Source of the DNA: RYN-417 sp043745485
GTDB taxonomy: Bacteria; Patescibacteriota; Saccharimonadia; Saccharimonadales; JACDBH01
Length of the DNA: 9,012 nucleotides
NCBI GenBank assembly: GCA_043745485.1
Contig: JAYTSU010000007.1
Location: 1-9,012, forward strand
Direction of reading: 5' to 3'
Each line of letters begins with the position of its first letter. Positions within the stretch are counted from its first letter, which is position 1. Both the position numbers and the translations under genes were made by a program. The notes below the pieces were generated by a model. That model was not told the origin of the DNA, made no database searches, and saw only the letters and a program-made list of their open reading frames with translations. Below are positions 1 through 5,687 of the stretch, piece by piece.

Positions 1-857
1 AGAACAATGCCAACAAGGAAAATAATCAATACGCCAAGCATGGCTGTGCCTGTAAAATTCCAGCTGAGAGGATCATTTAAAATGAGCTGCTCAATGACAA
101 TTGCAGTTCCGAGAAATAACGACAAAGATGTGATAATGATACCTACATACCCAAATAAATACATTGGTGTTACGGTCAGAGACACAAAACTGTTAGCTGC
201 GAGCGAGATAAGTTTACGGCAATTATAAGTGGCAGTTCCATGGGCACGCTCCTTGGTGACAAAGCTTATATACTGACGTCTAAAACCAAGCCAGTCAATG
301 AGGCCCCTCGTTATACGATCATTTTCGTCTAATTTTAAAAAAGCCTCTCGTACTTCGTGGTCTATCAAGCGAAAATCCGTTGACCCGGGTATTAGGGGCT
401 GGTCTGCAGCTTTGTTGAACAACTTATAAAATAACCTCGAACCGATGCGCTTAAAACTACCTTCGCCTTGTTTATCATTGGAAATGCCAATCACTACTTG
501 TGCGCCTTGTTGCCACGCCTGAATAAACTCTGAGATAAGTTCTACGGGATGCTGCCCGTCACTATCTATCATAATAATCGCATTACCATCAGCTTGGGCA
601 ATGCCTGCAGCCAGAGCAGACTCTTTACCAAAATTACGAGATAACGTAATAAGGCGTACATGTTTGTCTTCATGTGCCCATGATTTAATTTTGACATTAC
701 TACCGTCGCTGCTGCCGTCGTCTACATAGACAATCTCATAAGGCAGGCTTATTCTTCGCAGTACTGTAGTAAGCTGCTTATGTAGCTCTTCAATGCCATC
801 TGCTTCATTGTATAGAGGCACTACAACTGAAATAAGGTCATCGGTAAGGTGATTCAT
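1..857 (-). CDS. Family 2 glycosyltransferase, DPM1/GtrB-like, 3' end cut by the window
   Basis: Reverse-strand reading from the ATG at 857 gives 285 codons with no stop before the left edge, so the C-terminus is missing. The GT-A fold starts at once (ISVVVPLYNE, residues 9-18), followed by VDDGSSDG (45-52), the metal and nucleotide-sugar DxD as DSD (98-100) in the context MIDSDGQHP, and a GLIDWLGFRRQ block (185-195) typical of dolichyl/undecaprenyl-phosphate glycosyltransferases. Two hydrophobic segments near residues 231-252 and 270-285 are the usual C-terminal membrane pair. By family, it would move a sugar from a nucleotide donor to a polyprenyl phosphate at the inner face of the membrane for cell-surface glycosylation; the sugar cannot be told from sequence. 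It follows the carboxypeptidase gene by 28 bp on the same strand, so co-transcription is likely. No Shine-Dalgarno precedes the ATG. No other start fits, because the first beta strand begins at residue 9. Confidence 0.9.
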   Translation of the reverse strand, partial: MNHLTDDLISVVVPLYNEADGIEELHKQLTTVLRRISLPYEIVYVDDGSSDGSNVKIKSWAHEDKHVRLITLSRNFGKESALAAGIAQADGNAIIMIDSDGQHPVELISEFIQAWQQGAQVVIGISNDKQGEGSFKRIGSRLFYKLFNKAADQPLIPGSTDFRLIDHEVREAFLKLDENDRITRGLIDWLGFRRQYISFVTKERAHGTATYNCRKLISLAANSFVSLTVTPMYLFGYVGIIITSLSLFLGTAIVIEQLILNDPLSWNFTGTAMLGVLIIFLVGIV

Positions 858-869
858 ATCGTTGCAATA

Positions 870-875
870 ATTATA
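870..875 (-). promoter_or_regulatory. Perfect -10 box before the glycosyltransferase gene
   Basis: On the minus strand, TATAAT lies 12 nt upstream of the ATG at 857, in the gap between the carboxypeptidase stop and the glycosyltransferase start. Transcription from it would begin about 5-6 nt before the ATG, giving an almost leaderless message. No good -35 is seen at 17-18 bp; the nearest candidate, TTGAAG at 898-903, is 22 bp away. In AT-rich DNA this could be chance, or a secondary promoter inside the operon. Confidence 0.35.
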
Positions 876-885
876 TCATTTATAA

Positions 886-2154
886 CTAAAAGTAGTGCTT
901 CAAGCGCCAGAGCATGGATGGCGGCTGCAGCGTAGTTGCTGTGACCGCAGTTGTTGAACTTAAATAGTCATCAGAACGTATTACTATTGATCCAACATAC
1001 GTATCTTTTTTGAGTGGAGCATATATATACTTCAGATTAAGAGAAATATCATAACTCTTCCCCGTCCAGCCATATGCCATAAGGGGCGCTGTGCTGTAGA
1101 TTTCACTCTTTTCACCCCAAGCCGTTTTGTAGAAACCTACTTTACTTTTAATAGGAAGAACGGTTATAACTTTAAAGTGCGAACCAGCACTTTTTAATAA
1201 AGCTAATGAGCTCTCGAAGACTGTACTGAGATCTGCTGCCCCTGTTACTGCTCCTATTATTGTTATAGAATGCTCCGAGTCTATGGCATGCGTTGCAGCA
1301 AACAATAAACATCCTCCTGCTTCCACTGTGTTTCCTGTCTTTATGCCGATAATATTTTCTTGGCCGAGCAAACGATTGACGTTATAGATTGTGTTTGCAA
1401 CAGGAATCTCGGCTTGTTTTTCAGACACTATCTGTTTAAGCACAGGGTTTTGGAGTGCTTTTTGACCTATCAAAACTAGATCATGTGCAGTACTGACTGT
1501 GAGATCCGAAAATCCGCTCGCGTCTGCCACTACCGTGCGTGTGGCACTCAAGTGTGCAAGCATATCATTGGTGTAGATTATGTAGGCTTCTATTGATCCA
1601 AATGCCCATATAGCCAACGAATCTGCAATATTGTTTGCAGAGGGCAATAAAACTGCTTCCAGCGCTTGATATTCAGTAATGAGCTCCCCTTCTACGACCG
1701 GTACATTTGAGCCGTTTTCTCTGACATAATAATTATACAAATCAACGTCTCGACTACCTAAAGTTAGCGTCTCTCCTTGAGACCCAACACGAAATGGTTT
1801 TTTACTGAGGACGGCGAGCGCAGTAATCACTTTGGCGGTACTAGCGATAGGTGTAGGTGTTTGGTTGCTAGTATTTACCAGGACACCTTGTTCAATACTT
1901 CCAATAGAAGCTTGCCCTGTTGGTGGCCACGCCAAAGTAATATCCTTTTCTATTGTGTTTTTGTCTAACGAGTACTCTGCGGGATTAATAGCCGAAAGTG
2001 GTTTTTTTATTGCCAAAATGCTATACCCGCTGATGGAACCTAGAAATAAAACCACGATCAGTATCAGAGACACGCGTCTCATTGTATGTGCAGTTTTTTG
2101 CGCGGCAGTATTTTTTTTGGGATACCGCATACGTGAAATTTCCATTATTACCAT
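886..2154 (-). CDS. D-alanyl-D-alanine carboxypeptidase-like protein (peptidase S11, penicillin-binding)
   Basis: 422 residues. One N-terminal membrane segment (about 26-49) follows a basic stretch and anchors or exports the protein. All three catalytic motifs of the penicillin-binding serine peptidases are in order: SxxK as S105-T-A-K108, SxN as S172-A-N174, and KTG as K272-T-G274 in GIKTGNTVEAGG. Family members remove the terminal D-Ala from peptidoglycan pentapeptides outside the membrane and so control cross-linking. The region after residue 330 is divergent. The start is uncertain: in-frame ATGs occur at codons 1, 4, 9 and 25 and none has a convincing Shine-Dalgarno. A weak promoter (TTGGTA, 18 bp, TATGCT at 2157-2162) would put transcription near codon 3, favouring codon 4 (ATG at 2145) as a near-leaderless start. 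A second candidate promoter further upstream allows codon 1. It heads a likely operon with the glycosyltransferase and is divergent from the acidic gene at 2283. Confidence 0.88.
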   Translation of the reverse strand: MVIMEISRMRYPKKNTAAQKTAHTMRRVSLILIVVLFLGSISGYSILAIKKPLSAINPAEYSLDKNTIEKDITLAWPPTGQASIGSIEQGVLVNTSNQTPTPIASTAKVITALAVLSKKPFRVGSQGETLTLGSRDVDLYNYYVRENGSNVPVVEGELITEYQALEAVLLPSANNIADSLAIWAFGSIEAYIIYTNDMLAHLSATRTVVADASGFSDLTVSTAHDLVLIGQKALQNPVLKQIVSEKQAEIPVANTIYNVNRLLGQENIIGIKTGNTVEAGGCLLFAATHAIDSEHSITIIGAVTGAADLSTVFESSLALLKSAGSHFKVITVLPIKSKVGFYKTAWGEKSEIYSTAPLMAYGWTGKSYDISLNLKYIYAPLKKDTYVGSIVIRSDDYLSSTTAVTATTLQPPSMLWRLKHYF

Positions 2155-2189
2155 TAAGCATAACAGTTTGAATATTTCAGTACCAACGT

Positions 2190-2218
2190 ATTATGGCTAC
2201 TAAGTATCAACCTGTAAT
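2190..2218 (-). promoter_or_regulatory. Candidate promoter of the carboxypeptidase gene
   Basis: Minus-strand ATTACA (2213-2218), 17 bp, CATAAT (2190-2195). The -10 matches five of six consensus positions and the -35 four of six. Transcription would start near 2183, about 29 nt before the first ATG. The -35 box is the intact half of the Crp-like site at 2213-2228, so a bound regulator would compete with or contact RNA polymerase. A second weaker candidate is TTGGTA (2181-2186), 18 bp, TATGCT (2157-2162). Confidence 0.35.
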
Positions 2219-2228
2219 ATTTCTTGCT
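2213..2228. promoter_or_regulatory. Degenerate Crp/Fnr-type site between divergent genes
   Basis: The plus strand reads TGTAA-TATTTC-TTGCT: the left arm matches the TGTAA of the other sites in this window, while the right arm keeps only three of five bases of TTACA. Its reverse complement shares the 14-nt block AAGAAATATTACAG with the site before the response regulator (4443-4458), which is hard to explain by the consensus alone. It overlaps the -35 of the carboxypeptidase candidate promoter and lies about 55 bp upstream of the acidic gene, so it could act on either. Confidence 0.4.
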
Positions 2229-2282
2229 GTTCAGCTCTAGCAACTGCTCTATGCTTATATTAGTAATCAAAGGAGCACTACT

Positions 2283-2507
2283 ATGGACGGCAGTAATCCG
2301 CTTATTGGTGATGATGTTATTAGTGATGACGAACGCTTAGAAAAAGAGCGTATTTTAAGCCGCAACGGATATAAGCCAGGAGAGCTAAGTAAAGAAGAAT
2401 CCGATGATCTTATTGATGATTTACGAGGAGATTATAACCCGTTAGTAGATACCGACGATGAGCTAAGTGATGTCGTAACGCCAGAAGAAGCAGATGGTAA
2501 TGACTGA
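2283..2507 (+). CDS. Small, very acidic hypothetical protein
   Basis: 74 residues with 25 Asp/Glu against 7 Lys/Arg, a net charge near -18. There is no cysteine, no membrane segment and no signal peptide, so it should be a soluble cytoplasmic protein. I do not recognise a family. The sequence is rich in paired acidic residues (DD at 10-11, 15-16, 41-42, 45-46), with a middle stretch NGYKPGELSKEESDDLIDDL (28-47) that looks helical at its end; much of the rest may be disordered. The start is well supported by AAAGGAG at 2269-2275, seven bases before the ATG. It sits divergently from the carboxypeptidase gene and 97 bp before the sensor kinase gene. A poor -10 candidate (TATATT at 2256-2261, or TATGCT at 2250-2255) lies upstream. 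Its charge would suit a partner-binding or nucleic-acid-mimic role, but nothing in the sequence proves that. Confidence 0.72.
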   Translation: MDGSNPLIGDDVISDDERLEKERILSRNGYKPGELSKEESDDLIDDLRGDYNPLVDTDDELSDVVTPEEADGND

Positions 2508-2566
2508 AAATCCGATTACGTATGATAGTCTTAATAAAATACTTCGTAACCATTTACCTTGCATTT

Positions 2567-2574
2567 GCTAAAAT
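2567..2574 (+). promoter_or_regulatory. Candidate promoter of the CHASE kinase gene (extended -10)
   Basis: TTTGCTAAAAT at 2564-2574 contains the extended -10 form TGnTAAAAT (TG at 2566-2567, hexamer 2569-2574, five of six to consensus). The -35 position 17 bp upstream (GTAACC, 2546-2551) is poor, as is common for extended -10 promoters. Transcription would start near 2581, giving a leader of about 24 nt that holds the Shine-Dalgarno. No Crp-like palindrome is present in this gap. Confidence 0.45.
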
Positions 2575-2604
2575 AAAAAGCATCAGTGTCTCTCAAAGGA
2601 TTAT

Positions 2605-4392
2605 ATGGCCGGTTTAACAACTTCAAAAAAATTACTACCAAAAGATATATATGTCAGACCGTTGTTGCCTTCACTTCTTGTTTTTATAGCATTTATGGTG
2701 ATTATAGGCATTAGTTTCCATACCGCTCGCCAAGACATCGAAGTTCAGCAAGATGCTGCCGTAAAGCAAGACTCCACATTTGTAGAAAGTACTTTGCAGC
2801 AGAGATTTAATGTGTACGAAAATAGTTTGCGTGCATCAAACGGTTTGTTTTTAAGCTCCGACTTCGTTGCACGTTCAGAATGGACAACATATGTAAAATC
2901 TTTAGACTTGCCAACTCGTTATCCAGGAATTCGAGCCTTGGGATTTGCAAAAGTACTACCATCATCTGAAAGAGAAACGTTTGAGACTGCTGTTCGCACG
3001 GATGACTTGAGCACGTACGCAATTTACCCCGTTACTAATAACCCTTACATTGCACCACTTAAATATGTAGTTCCACTTGATACATCACAGTTTAGCGATA
3101 CTAACTCGCCGGCTATTGGATTTGACATGTATTCAGACCCTTTAAGGGCAAAAGCAATGGTTCGCTCAGCAGAAACAGGTCATGCAAGTCTGTCTGGCAT
3201 AGTTGATTTGTTGCCTGTACAAAACACTCAGTCAGGTAAAGGTTTTCTACTATTTTACCCGTTATACAAAAAAAATATGCCAATTAGTACAACGCAGGAA
3301 CGTACAGCTGCTATAGATGGCTATTTTTATGCACCTTTTGCAATCAACAGCGTCTTTAATACACTTTTTACGATCACTGACTCATCGTTTGCTTTTACTA
3401 TTTATGACGGAGTACCCACTAGAAGTAGTCTGATATATGACAGTATCAAGCCCAAGGACCAAAACGGTTTTAAGGAAGTAAAGCAGAGTACTGTTTCGTT
3501 ATTTGGTGAGAAATGGACAATTATATACAAAATTAAAAAAGAAATAGTCCCTTATTCGGTACGTGCACGACCACTCAGCGTGCTTATTGGTGGAAGTATA
3601 TTTTCCGCTGCTCTTGCATTAATTATCTATCTTCTGATCCAGCGTCGTACCCGTGCACTCGCGTACAGTGAGCAAAGGAAACTAGAAGAAGCAAAGGATG
3701 AACTATTGTCACTGGCCTCACATCAGCTCAGAACACCCGCAACAGCTGTAAAACAGTATGTATCAATGGTCAAGGAAGGCTTTGCCGGGGATTTGACAGA
3801 AGAACAAAAGAAACTACTCCAAATGGCATACGAAAGCAACGAACGTCAGCTCACCATTGTGGATGATTTGTTATATGTTGCACGTGTAGATGCTGGTAAG
3901 GCTACTCTCAAGACTGAAACAGTCGATATAGGTAGCTTGATGTCGTCCGTTGTAGAAGACCAATGTTCAGTAATGAAATTAAGAAAACAAAAAGTGGACT
4001 ATAAGCTTCCGCGAAAGCCAATAGTTGCTGAGGTAGACCCGCAGTATTTGCGGATGATTTTTGAAAATCTTTTAAGTAACGCATCAAAATATTCTCACGA
4101 GAAAAAGACCGTTAAAATTGTTATGTATAAGCAAAAAGACTGGATAACAATAAGCGTGAGTGACAGTGGAGTTGGTATAAAAGAAGCTGATTTTGAGAAT
4201 GTATTTATAAAATTTAGCCGTATACCTAATGAGCTTACACGGCAAACTGCTGGAAGTGGAATTGGTTTATATCTTGCAAAGCAACTAGCATTGTTGCATG
4301 ATGGCGATTTGACCTTTGTCTCTAAAGAATCCATAGGCTCAACGTTTACCCTCTTATTACCCAATAAGTCACATAATCAAAATGAACAGTAA
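2605..4392 (+). CDS. Membrane sensor histidine kinase with extracytoplasmic CHASE domain
   Basis: 595 residues. A first membrane segment (about 20-38) and a second (about 323-346) bracket an outside domain that carries CHASE signatures: RYPGIRALGFAKV (105-117) and GFDMYSDPLRAKAM (172-185). Inside the cell follow a HisKA dimerisation domain (about 362-432) with phospho-acceptor His373 in LASHQLRTPAT, then an HATPase domain with N-box (ENLLSNASKYS, 487-497), G1 box DSGVGI (520-525), F box (VFIKFSR, 533-539) and G2 box GSGIGL (550-555). All kinase motifs are intact. CHASE domains bind small extracellular molecules in other organisms; the ligand here is unknown. The start has AAAGGA at 2595-2600, four bases before the ATG. 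The likely partner is the receiver protein encoded 120 bp downstream. The C-terminal tail after about residue 588 is short and polar, with no fused receiver. Confidence 0.93.
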   Translation: MAGLTTSKKLLPKDIYVRPLLPSLLVFIAFMVIIGISFHTARQDIEVQQDAAVKQDSTFVESTLQQRFNVYENSLRASNGLFLSSDFVARSEWTTYVKSLDLPTRYPGIRALGFAKVLPSSERETFETAVRTDDLSTYAIYPVTNNPYIAPLKYVVPLDTSQFSDTNSPAIGFDMYSDPLRAKAMVRSAETGHASLSGIVDLLPVQNTQSGKGFLLFYPLYKKNMPISTTQERTAAIDGYFYAPFAINSVFNTLFTITDSSFAFTIYDGVPTRSSLIYDSIKPKDQNGFKEVKQSTVSLFGEKWTIIYKIKKEIVPYSVRARPLSVLIGGSIFSAALALIIYLLIQRRTRALAYSEQRKLEEAKDELLSLASHQLRTPATAVKQYVSMVKEGFAGDLTEEQKKLLQMAYESNERQLTIVDDLLYVARVDAGKATLKTETVDIGSLMSSVVEDQCSVMKLRKQKVDYKLPRKPIVAEVDPQYLRMIFENLLSNASKYSHEKKTVKIVMYKQKDWITISVSDSGVGIKEADFENVFIKFSRIPNELTRQTAGSGIGLYLAKQLALLHDGDLTFVSKESIGSTFTLLLPNKSHNQNEQ

Positions 4393-4442
4393 TGTGGGAC
4401 AAGCTCTCAGACTGAAAAATAAAGTAAAGCTTATCTGTTACT

Positions 4443-4458
4443 TGTAAGAAATATTACA
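4443..4458. promoter_or_regulatory. Crp/Fnr-type operator before the response regulator gene
   Basis: TGTAAGAAATATTACA: perfect 5-bp inverted arms (TGTAA / TTACA) around six bases, the geometry of a Crp/Fnr dimer site. It lies in the 120-bp gap after the kinase gene, with its centre about 62 bp before the GTG start. A possible -10 is TATATC at 4486-4491, preceded by TG in the extended position, with no recognisable -35. That arrangement suits an activator placed upstream of a weak promoter, but the transcription start is not certain, so activation versus repression is open. Confidence 0.6.
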
Positions 4459-4512
4459 GCAAAAAAGTACTGCGTTGTGTAGTGTTATATCAAATGAATA
4501 GAGGTAAATAAC

Positions 4513-4878
4513 GTGGCAAAAATATTAATTGCCGAAGACGAAAAAGCACTAAACGATGCGTATGTAATGATACTCAAACGTGCAGGATATACAGTCAAGA
4601 GTGCCCTTGACGGGTCTGAGGCACTTAAAATTACCAGTACATATGAACCAGATGTTATATTACTAGATCTTCGTATGCCTGAGATGGGCGGTATAGATTT
4701 CTTGAAAGCCTACAATCTACCAGAAAAGCACCCAAAAGTAAAAGTGATTATATTCAGCAACCTTGATATGCAGAAAGAAATAGATGAAGCTTTTGCGCTT
4801 GGTGCCAGTAAATACATGCTTAAATCGTGGGCTTCACCAAGTGAGCTCGTCAAAATGATTAAGGCGCAGCTGCAGTAA
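4513..4878 (+). CDS. Stand-alone receiver-domain response regulator
   Basis: 121 residues forming one complete REC domain and nothing else. The acidic pocket is E8-D9, the phospho-acceptor is Asp52 in VILLDLRMPEMGG, the switch Ser is S82 in VIIFSNL, and the conserved Lys is K104 in YMLKSW. With no DNA-binding or enzymatic output domain, it must act by binding a partner, as CheY-, PilG- or Spo0F-like proteins do. Start is GTG at 4513, supported by GAGGT at 4501-4505 with seven bases spacing; the protein begins at the first beta strand (KILIAEDE). The upstream CHASE kinase is the obvious phosphodonor. The gene has its own upstream Crp-like operator, so it may be produced independently of the kinase. 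Type IV pilus genes lie 1.4 kb downstream, making control of pili one guess; no sequence evidence ties them together. Confidence 0.92.
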   Translation: MAKILIAEDEKALNDAYVMILKRAGYTVKSALDGSEALKITSTYEPDVILLDLRMPEMGGIDFLKAYNLPEKHPKVKVIIFSNLDMQKEIDEAFALGASKYMLKSWASPSELVKMIKAQLQ

Positions 4879-4899
4879 AGCTAATTAAAGCTCTAACTG
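4873..4899. terminator. Weak symmetric stem-loop at convergent gene ends
   Basis: CAGT (4873-4876) pairs with ACTG (4896-4899) and AGCT (4879-4882) with AGCT (4889-4892) around the loop AATTAA, with a 2x3 internal loop. It spans both stop codons of the tail-to-tail response regulator and Crp-family genes and reads equally on both strands. There is no T-run on either side, so it is at best a weak bidirectional terminator and may be chance. Confidence 0.2.
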
Positions 4900-5535
4900 T
4901 CGCAAGCTATCTTCATTCAAAATATCGAGCAGCTTCTCTTTTTTGATAAGATACCGTTGGTTTTGGTACGACAAGACTTTTTCCTTTTGCAAAGAATGCA
5001 CTTCAATTGCTGTTGTTTCACGTGTTAGTCCCACTAGTTCTGCAATGTCTTGGTGTTTTAACTTAAGCTCAAGACGCGTAATGCCTGGCATAATCTCACG
5101 ACCATGACGCAGTAAAAGATAAAATAAAGTGTAGGCAATCTTGTCATGAGCTTTGGCTTGTTCTAATGCAGCGATACGGACAAGCGAAGACTGGTAATTC
5201 TTGACCATATATATACTGAATGCTTTAAGAGATTCTGGCTTTTCCATTGCTTTATTCCAGGTTTCACGACTGATTGGTACGAGGTCTACGTCGTCAAAGG
5301 CTTCGTAGTAGTACATAGCAGGTGCAGAGGTGCCACCAAGCCAAGCCACAGGAAAGATATCTCCTTTCGTATAAAACGTCACAGTCCTGCTGTCGCCACC
5401 AACACCTATTTGGTATACTCGAACCACTCCTTTTTTGACTAAGTACCCATCACGGGGAATCTCGCCTTGGTATACGATGATACTCGATTTTCCGTATCGC
5501 CTGGCTGATGATTCGTCTAGCAGAACTCCATTCAT
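4885..5535 (-). CDS. Crp/Fnr-family transcriptional regulator
   Basis: 216 residues, full length for the family. An N-terminal cyclic-nucleotide-type beta roll (about 15-95; GYLVKKGVVRVYQ, KGDIFPVAWLGG) leads into a long dimer helix (about 100-130) and a winged helix-turn-helix (about 135-205) with recognition helix GLTRETTAIEVHSL (169-182). Arg172 and Glu173 match Arg180 and Glu181 of E. coli CRP, but the Arg185 position is Ile177. The cAMP-contact signature (GE-L...RSA) is absent, and there is no cysteine anywhere, so neither a cAMP-dependent nor an Fe-S FNR mechanism is expected; the signal is unknown. The ATG at 5535 is the only possible start: an in-frame stop lies upstream with no start between. 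The -10 box ends six bases before it, so the message is probably leaderless. Two Crp-like palindromes precede it, one over the -35, implying autoregulation. Confidence 0.93.
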   Translation of the reverse strand: MNGVLLDESSARRYGKSSIIVYQGEIPRDGYLVKKGVVRVYQIGVGGDSRTVTFYTKGDIFPVAWLGGTSAPAMYYYEAFDDVDLVPISRETWNKAMEKPESLKAFSIYMVKNYQSSLVRIAALEQAKAHDKIAYTLFYLLLRHGREIMPGITRLELKLKHQDIAELVGLTRETTAIEVHSLQKEKVLSYQNQRYLIKKEKLLDILNEDSLRQLEL

Positions 5536-5541
5536 AGAGCT

Positions 5542-5571
5542 ATTATAGCGCGCCTGGCAATATTATGTAAA
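5542..5571 (-). promoter_or_regulatory. Promoter of the Crp/Fnr-family gene
   Basis: Minus strand TTTACA (5566-5571), 18 bp, TATAAT (5542-5547): five of six and six of six to consensus, the best promoter in the window. The -10 ends six bases before the ATG, so transcription should begin at or within a base or two of the start codon. The -35 is one arm of the palindrome at 5566-5581, so a dimer bound there would block polymerase; this predicts negative autoregulation. Confidence 0.7.
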
Positions 5572-5581
5572 AATTATTACA
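5566..5581. promoter_or_regulatory. Crp/Fnr-type operator 1 at the regulator's own promoter
   Basis: TGTAAAAATTATTACA: perfect TGTAA / TTACA arms around six bases, the same form as the site before the response regulator. It coincides with the -35 box of the regulator's promoter. Its centre is 23 bp from that of operator 2, about two helical turns, so two dimers could sit on the same face of the DNA. Confidence 0.65.
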
Positions 5582-5586
5582 CTTAG

Positions 5587-5606
5587 GCTGTAGTCGTCTT
5601 TACAGC
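5587..5606. promoter_or_regulatory. Crp/Fnr-type operator 2 in the divergent region
   Basis: GCTGTAGTCGTCTTTACAGC: perfect 6-bp arms GCTGTA / TACAGC around eight bases. The core (5589-5604) reads TGTAG-N6-TTACA, one base off the other sites, but the palindrome is longer outside the core. Its centre is 29.5 bp before a possible -10 (TATTAT, 5626-5631) of the small-protein operon, which has no good -35. That is the spacing of a class II CRP-activated promoter, so this site may activate the rightward operon while operator 1 represses the leftward gene. Confidence 0.6.
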
Positions 5607-5625
5607 AACTTATAACATGAGCTTT

Positions 5626-5634
5626 TATTATACT
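5626..5634 (+). promoter_or_regulatory. Candidate -10 region of the small-protein operon
   Basis: Overlapping hexamers TATTAT (5626-5631) and TATACT (5629-5634), both five of six to consensus. No TTGACA-like -35 is present at 17-18 bp from either. Operator 2 occupies the -35 side, suggesting activator dependence. Transcription would start around 5638-5641, at the foot of the hairpin at 5636-5660. Confidence 0.4.
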
Positions 5635-5635
5635 A

Positions 5636-5660
5636 TTGTTACGTTTATCAAAACGAACAA
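5636..5660 (+). other. Leader hairpin before the small-protein operon
   Basis: TTGTTACGTTT (5636-5646), loop ATCA, AAACGAACAA (5651-5660). Ten base pairs form with one bulged A at 5641 and a four-base loop. It ends 15 nt before the Shine-Dalgarno at 5676-5683 and begins about where transcription should start, so it could protect the 5' end of the mRNA. It is not followed by a T-run, so it is not a terminator. It could alternatively be a DNA operator for another protein. Confidence 0.4.
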
Positions 5661-5687
5661 CTTCGAAATTAAGTTAAAGGAGGGTGT

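Noticed and set aside
1832..2203. Plus-strand reading frame of 123 codons over the carboxypeptidase N-terminus
   Set aside because: It lies opposite a gene with all three catalytic motifs, has no ribosome site and shows no recognisable protein pattern; a shadow frame.
2181..2282. Consensus promoter for the acidic gene
   Set aside because: TATATT (2256-2261) and TATGCT (2250-2255) are possible -10 boxes, but neither has a usable -35 at 17-18 bp; reported only within the gene entry.
4095..4364. Minus-strand frame of 89 codons inside the kinase gene
   Set aside because: Opposite the HATPase motifs of an intact kinase; no start signal.
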